This document shows positions 29,861 to 38,726 of a stretch of 64,000 nt of DNA, one piece after another. The position numbers were made by a program, and so were the translations under genes. Origin of the DNA: Dactylonectria macrodidyma (Eukaryota; Ascomycota; Sordariomycetes; Hypocreales; Nectriaceae); contig JAGMUV010000036.1 of the NCBI GenBank assembly GCA_020744425.1, positions 310,001-374,000 of the forward strand, in the 5' to 3' direction. Position 1 is the first letter of the stretch; every line of letters starts with the position of its first letter. The notes under the pieces are model-generated. The model was not told where the DNA came from, did no database searches, and saw nothing but the letters and a program-made list of their open reading frames with translations.

Positions 29861-30275
29861 ACATCAACTTGGGATGAAGTGGGAGATCTGGAGTGCTAAG
29901 ACTCCAGTGATCGAAGAATCCAAGGCTTCATTCAAACTTTAAATATTAAACATCAACTCGAGATGAAGTGGGAGATCTGGAATGTAAATGCTCCAGTGAT
30001 CGAAGAATCCAAGGCTTCATTTAAACATTCAAACATCAAACAAACATCAAACATCAACTTGGGATGAAGTGGGTGATCTGGAGTGCTAAGGCTCCAGTGA
30101 TCGAAGAATCCAAGGCTTCATGCAAACTTCAAACATCAATCAAACATCAAACTACCTGGTAGATCTGGGGTGCTAAGGCCCTAGTGACCAGAGAATCTAA
30201 CAGGCTGTTCGCCCCACAAACTTATCTATCAAACAATTCGGGAGACCCGGGGTGCTAAGGCCCCAGTGACCGAAC
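29861..30275 (+). repeat. Tandem hairpin array in the copia 3' region (5 units)
   Basis: Five units 82-101 bp apart, with cores at 29885, 29974, 30075, 30162 and 30244. Each core is GATC-TGGAG-loop-CTCCA-GT-GATC or a variant, giving a stem of 5-6 bp extended by GATC/GATC around a 2-nt bulge. Four of the five loops read TGCTAAG plus A or G. Units 1 and 3 pair GGAG with CTCC, while units 4 and 5 pair GGGG with CCCC or CCCT. The outer sequence (GATGAAGTGGGAGATCTG, GAAGAATCCAAGGCTTCA) is also repeated in units 1-3. Confidence 0.85.
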
Positions 30276-30391
30276 AATCCAACGCAGGTGTGGTAATAGA
30301 AGCTCTTTCCTGTTTTTCACCCACGAAGGTGTTTTTGAGGTTTTAATGAGGCCACACTCTGTTACGCAGAAACATCTCGCACCAATGGCTC

Positions 30392-30400
30392 GAGTGGGAG
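30392..30400 (+). promoter_or_regulatory. Copia polypurine tract
   Basis: GAGTGGGAG immediately before the 3' LTR, where plus-strand DNA synthesis is expected to start. Confidence 0.7.
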
Positions 30401-30541
30401 TGTTGAGATCCGTCGTTTAACGGATCAATGGCTATTCCGATCCATTGGTGGCTGGGATGTGGATGTCTTCTTGTCAATAGCTTCCGCTGGTTAGCGCTAA
30501 TCTTTTTCTCCTTGAATCAATACAACATGCTCATTTCAACA
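30401..30541 (+). repeat. Copia 3' LTR
   Basis: 141 bp from TGTTGAGATCCG to CTCATTTCAACA, matching the 5' LTR with about nine differences. Its last base abuts Helitron sequence (TGCTCATCCCGG corresponds to copy 2 near 38771). Confidence 0.92.
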
Positions 30542-33500
30542 TGCTCATCCCGGTGATCGTCGCTGATGAATCCTTGAAAAATCGGCACTGCGTACTCGTG
30601 AGGTCGCCGGAGCTTCTGAAACCAGCCATGGTGCTCTGGAGAGGGCCCCTCGAGAGATATGTGGTTTTCGTCCTCGTCCCGGCCGCGGCTACGGACCAGG
30701 GTAACCATGGACATGTAGTCATAGAGGCACATATCTTTGAGGACACGGCCTCTGTAGGCGTAAGCATCTAAGCACAACAGGGTCCGGCCGCCCTCCCTGA
30801 GTTGTACCGTTTCTGGCGGCTCCTTCTCCTCCGCTTCTGCGCCGGCCTGGCGACGGAGGTGTTTCCATCTCCGGAATACCGCCCAATATAGTGCGGTCAG
30901 ATTTAGGAAGGACCAGTGCGGGACGTTGGTAAAGTCCGTCTGATAGCCGAGCATGTGGTAACATACCTCCACGGCGGAGAGCTGTCTCTCGGAAAATATC
31001 CGATTCGCCACCCTCATCAGAAACTGGCGACTCTGGTTCAGCACAGCAGGTCGCTGGGCGCTCTGGTCGCCTGTTGCGGATGTGTCATGCCTCGACGCGG
31101 CATCTTCGCGAAGCTGTCGGAAGACTTCGGTTGCGTGGGCGATTCGTCTCCACATGGGCGTGTCTAACTTCGTGGCATAGTTGGTGATGTAAAATACCAT
31201 GGCCAGGCCCTTGGTCCTCGTCAGGATCATGGATGCATCGTGGTTATGGCGGAGGCCGACCGCCATCGCTTTGTTATACCGGTTGACGAGCGGGTGGTTG
31301 CGACGGATGGTGAGCAGGTCGTCATCGCTCAGCCCCGTCACATCAACGATCTTCCAGGGCGCTTTGAACCGGCAAGCCGTTCGCCTATACTTGTCTGCGT
31401 CATGATTTGCGAGGCCCTTTAGAGAATACTTGATGCAAGTATAGGTGTGGGAATGGACCTGGCAGCAGTACGCGATGAAGTTGGACTCGGCGTCAAAGGC
31501 CGCAGTGAGAGCCTCGGTGTCGTTCATCATCTCCTTGACGGGGTGGATCGGCTTCCGCTGCTAGCGGAGAGCCTTTCCAGCGCCCTCATCTAAGCATTCG
31601 TGAAAGACCGAGTCCGTGTAGCGCACCACTCGGGCACGGTACTCTTCTTCTTGAGGGTCGGCGATGTCATCGACGAGCGACGGCAGCTCCATGTTGCCGC
31701 ATAACCACAGGAGTCCGTGCAAGTGCAGGCTGCCACGATCGTTCGTCTCTACCGTTGCATAGTAAGATTGTTGGTCTGTTCTAACGTACTTTTCGAAGAA
31801 CAGAGAAATTTCTCTATGGAAGAAGATGGCCGAGCTGACCGGATCCATGGCACTGAGGGCGATCCTGTTGTATCTTCCCCGGAGATCCGCTAAAAGCTCC
31901 TTCGCCATGTGGTAATCGTGGAGCCTGTGGATGGAGAGCCTCATCTTGACCGGGTTGTTGATGTCGTTGGGGTTGATAGTGATCCAAATCGGGAGCATAC
32001 CGGCCCAGATGTTAATTGCTTGTATCCTTCTGCGCATAAGCAGCCGCGTTTCGTTGGAAAGCGGCTATGCATGGCTAAAGATGGACAACTCACGGAGCAA
32101 GAACGCTACGTCTGCGTCCGTCGTCGTTCTTGTTTCCTGCGTCTCGTCCTCGGCTCTTTTCAGCCGGTCCCCCGTCAGTGTTACGTAAACCCGTTCAACC
32201 CTCTCGAAAGAGCCCTTTGTCGTGCGCACCATGCTGATGCGGCGGTTAGATGAGCGGAGGAGGGTGTTGAAGACCAGAAAACAAAAGACGGGATGGGTGG
32301 CAAACCGCCCTCCATGCCGCTGCAGCATGTATCTGGCCCAGTAGCTGAGCGAGTGGTTTGAATGGCGCTCAGCGGCCTCTGGAGCTTGCTGTTGCTCGCG
32401 GTCCGACATGTGCAGCGCCTTTGGGCCACCTCTCCCCCAGGGGAAAAGCTTCGGGAAGGTACGTGGGAAGAAGTCCTCGTGTAGGCTGTCCGCAAAGTCC
32501 GCACCTCGTTCCACCAGGATGAACGGCTGCCCTCCGCTTCCTTGGACGTGCATGACGCAGGGCTCAGCCTCATCGGCACCTCGAGCCCGACTCGTCTGGA
32601 TAGCGTCGGCTAGGAATGAAAGCTTATCGGCCTCTTCGAAAGCCGCCGGCCTATCAAGGGGAAACATTCCGGACGACGTTGTCTCAAGAATATCGTCACC
32701 ATCGCCGTCGGCATCCTCCGGTCTTGGAATGGAGGTACGAGGATCCCCGGGCAAGGGAAGGTCCTGTTCGTTCGGCAGAGTGCCCCCGGGAAGGCTGGAG
32801 TCGTCGCTGGAGTGAGCTTGCGCCGACGCAACAATCTCTTCAATGGTCGTGAACCGGTTCTCTTCCAAACCTCGATCGGTATCTGGGACTATGTGGTCTG
32901 TCTGTGTCTTCTCGGCAACGGACGGCTCTTCCCGCTGCATGCTGTCCATGATGAGGATAGGTGCATTCGAGCTGTCTGCGTACCGCCAGCCATCTATCTC
33001 GCCATGGTCGATCGTGACGTGTTCGTAAAGCGGATTGTTTTCCTGGAGCCACGGAAGCGCTGCCCGGACACGGGACTTACGCACTTAGAGAAGATGCCCA
33101 ACGTCTGCAGCGCCTGGCTTGCTGGAGCCACTCCAAGAGACGTGGATGTTCTCGATGGTCACCAGAAGAGGGGTGAGGGAGGACTGTGGCAACGAAGTCC
33201 TCGACCTTGTTCGGAAAGATGACGATATGGCCCTTCATATGCTTCCGGTAGCTAAGCCCTGACAGGGTCTTGTTGTCAACGGTGAACTTTGTGATGTAGC
33301 CGAAGGAGGCCTGCAAAGCAATCAGCCTCTCCTCAACGGGAGACAGGCCGTCGAGCTCTTCGGGATACCGATGTTCGCATCTGATATGCATATTATTAAC
33401 TGAACAGGCCTTGGGTAGTTTTCCGTTCTGTAGACCAGCGCGACACTCGCGGCATACGCTAACCCAACACTCGCCGTCTTGTGGCAGGCACTTTGCGCAT

Positions 33501-34650
33501 AGCTGAAGAGCCCTCGTTGCTTGCATTAAGGACGGGGTCAACTGGCTCTGCCACTAGACCGTCGAGAGTTCCCCAGGAGCTGACTTCTTATAACAAAAGA
33601 CGCAATGAGCAATTAGTAAGGCCTTCTCATCCGTGAATGCTTGGTAGAATGACTTAGCCGCCTCCACTTGGACGGCAAGCGGGACCTCGTTGCACCAGGA
33701 TCTTAATACCGACGCCTCCTCTTTATCGCGAAAGCAAGTCTCATAGTGTTGCAGAATAGACTCGATCGACTTTCGTTGGAGCTCCGTGACCTCACCTAAC
33801 GGACGGCGCCTCTTAGGGCGGCGGTCCGGCCGCGTGGGTAGTAGGGTTAAGAGGCTCTCTCCTTCTCTTGGGCGTTTTGAGGAAGGTGTCCTCAGGGGAC
33901 GCTATCTCTCGTCGGGTCTGCTTCGCCGCGGCACTTATGTGCCCGAGGGAGGCGTTCGGGGGGGGAAGCTGTATCTGGTCGGGTGTCGTCAGCCGCTGTG
34001 CTCGTGCAGCGTTGGATGCCCTCCGACGATTTTATTCGTCCCTACGCTGGCGTGCCAGGTCCTCTATAGTACGGTGGATCTCGTCTGGGGAGACCGTTAC
34101 CGGCATATTGCGACGCTGAGTGGACGCGGCAAGCTGTCGTTCTCGCGGTCTGCCTTGTGCACGCCGGCTGTTTATTTCTTCCAATGTACGGCGCAGCTCA
34201 GCAGGTGGAACACTGGGTGGTTCTTTTCTTTGTTAGGCCCGTTCTTGAGCACGTCGGTCACCAATATCTTCCAACGTACGGCGCATCTCGTCGGGTGGAA
34301 CCATAACGGGGTCTTGTCTTTGCAGAGCTAGTTCTTCGGCACGCCGACGATTTATGCCTTCCAATGTGCGGTGTATCTCTTCAGGAGAAACCCTGATCGG
34401 CTCTTCTCGTGGCTGCATAGCTTCCTCGAGTGTTAGGGATCCCGGGATGGCCGGCCGCGATGTCCGTTGAAGTGGCCGGGCCCGGTTGATTACGCGTCGG
34501 CCGTCCAGGCTCTCCATAGTACGACGAATCTCCTCATAGGGGACACGGATGATGTCTTTCTCGGGCATGGCGATGATTGGGTTTAGCAGAAGGGACACGG
34601 CCCTCAATAGACTTTGATTCGGTCTGAGAAACGGCTACGACATCCGTCTC
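30542..34650 (-). pseudogene. Helitron copy 1: truncated Rep (HUH nuclease), broken
   Basis: Minus-strand relative of the Rep at 38705-42997. The right end (34607-33800) encodes an N-terminal region with five repeats of the type RVPxDEIRRTLEDLDRRRA. Then come a Cys-rich segment (33541-33077), the Helitron_like_N region (33084-32065) and the Rep nuclease (32037-30542), with the HUH motif HLHGLLW and the Y-x3-Y motif FYITNYATK both still encoded. It is dead: a TAA at 34231, frame changes near 33080 and 32050, a CAG-to-TAG stop at 31561 (where copy 2 has CAG), and a 21-bp in-frame deletion just before the HUH motif. It ends abruptly at the copia 3' LTR, so the helicase part is missing. Left of about 33370 it is very close to copy 2, with mostly C/T and G/A differences. 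Right of that it is much more diverged. Confidence 0.88.
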
Positions 34651-35603
34651 CCTTGCCCTTCAAATATGGCAGGACGGTCTGCTCGCTTTAGGCACTGACC
34701 TTAGCGTCTCTGAGGCATGCGGGTGGTTGCTTCCCCATCATCGCGCCTTGGATGACACATGCGGGGCCGGCGCAGGTATGTGGTCACAATGAGGAACAGT
34801 CCCCAGGCCATGAGACTTACTCTTACCGGCAGAAACAGAAGCTTCAGTGACGGTAGCAACGGGGTCCGAAGAAAATGAAGCGCCAATCCAAGGCAGGAAC
34901 TCCCTAAAGCGAGGGGCCAGTTCGGGCAGAGACGGGACGCCAAGGAAGAGGGTGAGCTCGTAGAAGGTGCAAGATGCCCAAGAAACTTAAAGGTGGGGTG
35001 AATTGTTATGTAGAAGTAACAGTTTTTGTAACGCGCAAAGACGATTGGCGACTCTCCCTTGAGATAACTATGGCGGGAAGAAATTAGCTTTGGCTGAGGT
35101 TCATGAGGCTCTCCGGGTTGTGGATCCTGGGATTTTGGGCCAGAAGCTGTGGCTCAATCATAGGCTGTGGCTCTTCGGGTGTGGCTCGTGTAGAGGCTCA
35201 ACTGCGGCTCAGTTTGGGCTCAGTTTGGGGCTCCGTTTTGTGGCGGTGGTGGCGGTGTTTAGGGGTGGTGGGTTTCCCGAGGGGGCGGAAGGAAGATCCT
35301 TTCGTTCCGAAAGGCACAGGAGACCGGTCCCTACGGGCCCGCCATCAGACCTTCGGAACGAGTCTTTCAGTTTGTGAGAATTGATGAAGGTCTACAGTCC
35401 CTTATGAGGTGTTGCGGGCAGCGTGGTTGTGGCTGAGCCAGGCACAGACCACCGGAGCGTTTTGAAGATCGATGACGCACAGACCATAAACTTAAATTTC
35501 ATCTCATCATGATGATTTTCAATAACTAGGGAGCCGCCGATTGTTCGACATGGACAACATGGCACTAATTCCGAGCTGGCAGGCTTTCACAAGATGATAT
35601 GGC
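34651..35603. other. Between the two Helitrons
   Basis: Should contain the 5' end of Helitron copy 1 and the 3' end of copy 2. At 35297-35314 the palindrome CCTTTCGTTCCGAAAGG appears, with a complementary CCTTCGGAACGA near 35352. The same palindrome recurs at about 43925 on the far side of copy 2. A CTAG followed by T lies at about 35528 (minus strand) but lacks a convincing hairpin, so the Helitron 3' terminus is not assigned. The small hydrophobic frame 34943-34701 is not supported. Confidence 0.4.
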
Positions 35604-37901
35604 CTATGTATCGTGGCATCGGCCCTCATAGCCCCGTTTCGTCTTCGCGGCCAGGTTCTTGAGTCTCTGCATTGCATCTACCATGGTCTGGTCTAGCCTG
35701 TTACCGATGAAATCCTGGGGCCGTATAGGGCTGAGAAGCTTGATGCCTCGAAGAGTCGTACACCTGGACAACTGCACATAGAGACTGGTAAAATCGCACT
35801 TGGAGGGCTCGCCATTGGTCATGCGATTTCCCCGCAACTCCAAGAGTACCTCGGCAAACGTTTTGGATTGGGATTTATAATCGGTGAGAACAAAGGCCGG
35901 AACAACCGGCAGCCCCCGTCGGGTGCATTTCGTTGACAAGAACTTGAAGTGGGAATCGGTTGGATCGAGGGTGTGCGAGATAGGGCGAACGAGTACCATC
36001 TCTGCTGGTAGGACGGGGACTGCCAAGCTCGCGGTGTCTCTCGACTGTAATAAGATGCCTAGTGGTGGGCCGAAGTGTATGGTGACATCGTCCGCAAGAT
36101 GGTATCCTGGGCGTTTCGGATCGGGGATGATGTCTGCTGCAGTAAACTCCGCGCCATTGACAACCTTCAAGCCGGTGTATATATTTTTGTTAACAACCAC
36201 AGGCATCCCCTGAGCATAGAAGAAGAGGCCTGGGACCTTGCATTTGGAATCGTCCCCTTGCTCGATAGCTTGGGCGATCTCATATTGAGACAGGCCGGCT
36301 CTTCGCCAGGTGTGGGCTGACACGAAGACGGAGATGTGCCTCTCATTAAAGCGCGCCCAGTCCACAACGGCTTCCATATTGAGGCTCCATCGGTTGCGGT
36401 TCAGAGGTGTTATGGCGCGCAAGCCGTTACTGAAGGTGATATCGGAGCGGTCAACCAGCTTTGTATTCAGTAGGGCCAGATCTTGCCATGTCTGGGTGCC
36501 GTGCCGTACTCGATCCAGAAGAGCGCCTAGCTCAGGGTCGTCTCGTGCGCGGACCTGTTCTTCGAGAAGAACCACGGTCTTGAACATTAGCCACAGACTG
36601 AAGCCGCGATGGTGAGAAATGGTGGCTTGGCTCACGGATGCGAAGAGGGGATCCGCCATTCGGTCTACCAGGAGGCTCGTCTCCCGAACTGGGGCGAATT
36701 GATAAAAGTCCCCCATCAAAAGAACGACGGGAACACCGCCAAAGGGCTTATCTGGGCAATCGCGGAGCGATTGAAGACGGCAGCTGGCCTCGTACAGGGT
36801 AGCACCTCCAAGCATGCTAACTTCGTCGATCACGAGGACCAGCTTCTGCTTCCACGTCCACTTCTTTGCCTCCGAGAAAAGTGGGAGTTGTTTGTCGAGG
36901 GAGCGCCGGGTATCCAGTCCACAGGCAGAATGTAATGTCGTACCTCCGATCTGTGCAGCTGCACTACCTGATGTTCCCGTGATCTGGAGAAGATGTGGTT
37001 GGCCTCTCGCCGAGAAGACCCATTTCAGGGCCGAGATGACCCTGGATTTTCCTGTACCGCCCGGCCCTCCGGTGTACTGGAGATGTTGACCCGCCGGGTC
37101 GGGGTCCGCTGAGTACCTGTCTAAAAACCTGCACACAAGTTGAAGAGCCATTGTCTGCAGAGAGTTGAGGGTATAATTCGACGCGGCAAGGCGTCCTAAT
37201 CCCGCAAAGCTTGTTGCCATATTAACGTCAACGAGCATCCGAGGACACTGTGCGACTGGGCCCTGACTTCGACGTGGTAGGGGAATCTCCGTATCGTAGT
37301 TGCGAGCAAGTATATCATCTATGTCGGCGTTAGGCGTGTGATGCGCGCTACCCTGGGGACCTGTCTCAATCTCATCCAGCATCCGGAGATGGAGCATCTC
37401 CAGAGCCTTCGCAGCGGCTTGAACATTCTCTGCAGAAAGGGTCTGAAATTGGCATAGCGGAGCGTCCTGGGTACGGCGGATTTGCTGATAAAAGCCCTCG
37501 GGACGCTGAATAAAAGGCCTATCCTCCGATGCCGAAGTCTCTTCACGCAGGTCGCGGATGAAATTCGCCAAGACTGGGGAGCCTCTCGTGGCATCAGAAT
37601 CTCGGACGGCGTTGTGCAGAGTGTGTAGCAGAGCCGCAAAATTCTGGTGGTGCTCAGCGATGGTTGCGCGCTCTTCATCGTCGTCGCCCTCATCAAGAGG
37701 GAAGTCTACGTCGACTGTGTCGTCGCCTTCTGATCGGCTGGCCCAGAGCTTTGCGTCTTTCCGCGCGTCCTCGGCTGACTTGCTGAGAAGGGAGATGTTC
37801 GACACGTGAAAACGCAGCCTGCAACAGAGGGAAGCTTCATATCCGGACCATATGTCGGCGATATCCCCCTGCATGATGGAAAGAAAGCCTTCCCAAGGCA
37901 C
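35604..37901 (-). CDS. Helitron helicase part (Pif1-like)
   Basis: A 765-residue segment counted from MPWEGFLS, but the frame is open further upstream to the inserted element, so this Met is not the original start. The helicase core has Walker A GGPGGTGKS, Walker B LVLVIDEVSMLGG, the Pif1-type VPVVLLMGDFYQFAPV, and C-terminal motifs SKTFAEVLLEL and LYVQLSRCTTLRGIKLL. Pif1-family helicases (superfamily 1B, 5'-3') unwind DNA; in Helitrons they drive rolling-circle strand displacement after Rep nicking. The N-terminal 230 residues link to Rep and are charged. After insertion of the TIR element this part has no promoter of its own and is probably not expressed. Confidence 0.9.
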   Translation of the reverse strand: MPWEGFLSIMQGDIADIWSGYEASLCCRLRFHVSNISLLSKSAEDARKDAKLWASRSEGDDTVDVDFPLDEGDDDEERATIAEHHQNFAALLHTLHNAVRDSDATRGSPVLANFIRDLREETSASEDRPFIQRPEGFYQQIRRTQDAPLCQFQTLSAENVQAAAKALEMLHLRMLDEIETGPQGSAHHTPNADIDDILARNYDTEIPLPRRSQGPVAQCPRMLVDVNMATSFAGLGRLAASNYTLNSLQTMALQLVCRFLDRYSADPDPAGQHLQYTGGPGGTGKSRVISALKWVFSARGQPHLLQITGTSGSAAAQIGGTTLHSACGLDTRRSLDKQLPLFSEAKKWTWKQKLVLVIDEVSMLGGATLYEASCRLQSLRDCPDKPFGGVPVVLLMGDFYQFAPVRETSLLVDRMADPLFASVSQATISHHRGFSLWLMFKTVVLLEEQVRARDDPELGALLDRVRHGTQTWQDLALLNTKLVDRSDITFSNGLRAITPLNRNRWSLNMEAVVDWARFNERHISVFVSAHTWRRAGLSQYEIAQAIEQGDDSKCKVPGLFFYAQGMPVVVNKNIYTGLKVVNGAEFTAADIIPDPKRPGYHLADDVTIHFGPPLGILLQSRDTASLAVPVLPAEMVLVRPISHTLDPTDSHFKFLSTKCTRRGLPVVPAFVLTDYKSQSKTFAEVLLELRGNRMTNGEPSKCDFTSLYVQLSRCTTLRGIKLLSPIRPQDFIGNRLDQTMVDAMQRLKNLAAKTKRGYEGRCHDT

Positions 37902-37961
37902 AAACAGGGCCAGATGGAGAACAGAGTTACTGCACGGAATGTCAGAGTAGGCTCGGATTTG

Positions 37962-38726
37962 GGCAATTGCTAGACCGGCATGAAGAATTGCTACACAGGC
38001 ATGACTCTTACACAGGCATGATTTCTATTGCATTTGATTCGCCCTTTTTTCCCGTTGACCCACAGGTACATCCCCCAAAGGCGGTGAAGCTATCTCTCTT
38101 AACAAAGCCAGGTCAGGCCTTCTTTGATGCAGAGTCTGGTTGTCAACACAGAACAAGGTCAATTCCAACACGCATTTAGGACAGCCTATGCTATGTCTTT
38201 ATCATCTAACTACTATAGAAGGAAGCATCTCCTCATCACTGCTAAGTATCTCACTCCTTCGCCTGCGAATGCTAGGTTGCGTTTTCTGTCCGCCGGCACG
38301 TACTCCAGTAGTCCTCCCAGCTCTGTAGTACAGACGTCTTGAAAATGAGGCTGTTGGCGATGCCTGGTACAGCCTGTGTTTGGGGGTTAGTCTCGGCAGG
38401 GGTTCCTAAAACACCATGCCTGCAGCCCTGTGGCCTCGTCAAATATCAAATCTTTTGCGAACGATCATTCTAGGTGGCTTTAATATGTTACTAAGGAGTA
38501 ATTGGTGTAGTAGGTAGCCGGTGAACAGTTTCCTTGCTTGCCTCGGCCGTCATGATTGCGGAGAGTTGCGATTGCAGAGAGCTAAGCTCAAGGGTACAAT
38601 GGAAGTTATTGGCAGAATCTACATGCACTAACAAAAGAGGATGGGCCAATCAGAAGCCGTAAAAAGTCATGCCTGTGTAAGAGTCATGCCTGTGTAGCAA
38701 TTCTTCATGCCGGTCTAGCAATTGCC
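37962..38726. mobile_element. Non-autonomous TIR element (MITE-like) inside Helitron copy 2
   Basis: 765 bp with perfect 60-bp terminal inverted repeats (37962-38021 and 38667-38726), beginning GGCAATTGCTAGACCGGCAT. Each TIR contains ACACAGGCATGACT-like phrases twice. The target duplication is 8 bp, CGGATTTG (37954-37961 and 38727-38734). The interior has no coding frame. An 8-bp duplication fits hAT-like elements, though the TIR does not look like a classical hAT end; a MULE-type origin is also possible. It interrupts the Helitron frame at codon QIR. Confidence 0.93.

Larger units (their letters stand above)
24178..30541 (+). mobile_element. Ty1/copia LTR retrotransposon
   Basis: A complete-looking element of 6,364 bp: 5' LTR (24178-24319), tRNA primer site, leader, gag-pol frame (25181-29386), a hairpin repeat array, a purine tract and 3' LTR (30401-30541). 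Domain order protease - integrase - RT - RNase H identifies the copia superfamily. The LTRs differ at roughly 6% of sites. The 5-bp flanks (CTCAC and TGCTC) do not match. Left of it is a piggyBac fragment and right of it a Helitron fragment, neither continuing on the other side, so the flanks were probably joined by recombination. Confidence 0.9.

Noticed and set aside
29861..30275. CRISPR-like array
   Set aside because: Repeats with irregular spacing occur inside a eukaryotic retrotransposon 3' region; spacers are themselves repeated, and no cas genes exist.
35500..35560. CTAG at 35528 (minus strand) as the Helitron 3' end
   Set aside because: It is followed by T as expected, but no GC-rich hairpin lies 10-12 nt upstream, and there is no second complete end in the window to compare.
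37902..38704. Gap between Helitron Rep and helicase as an intron or intergenic spacer
   Set aside because: Perfect 60-bp inverted repeats and an 8-bp target duplication show it is an inserted element; removal restores the frame.
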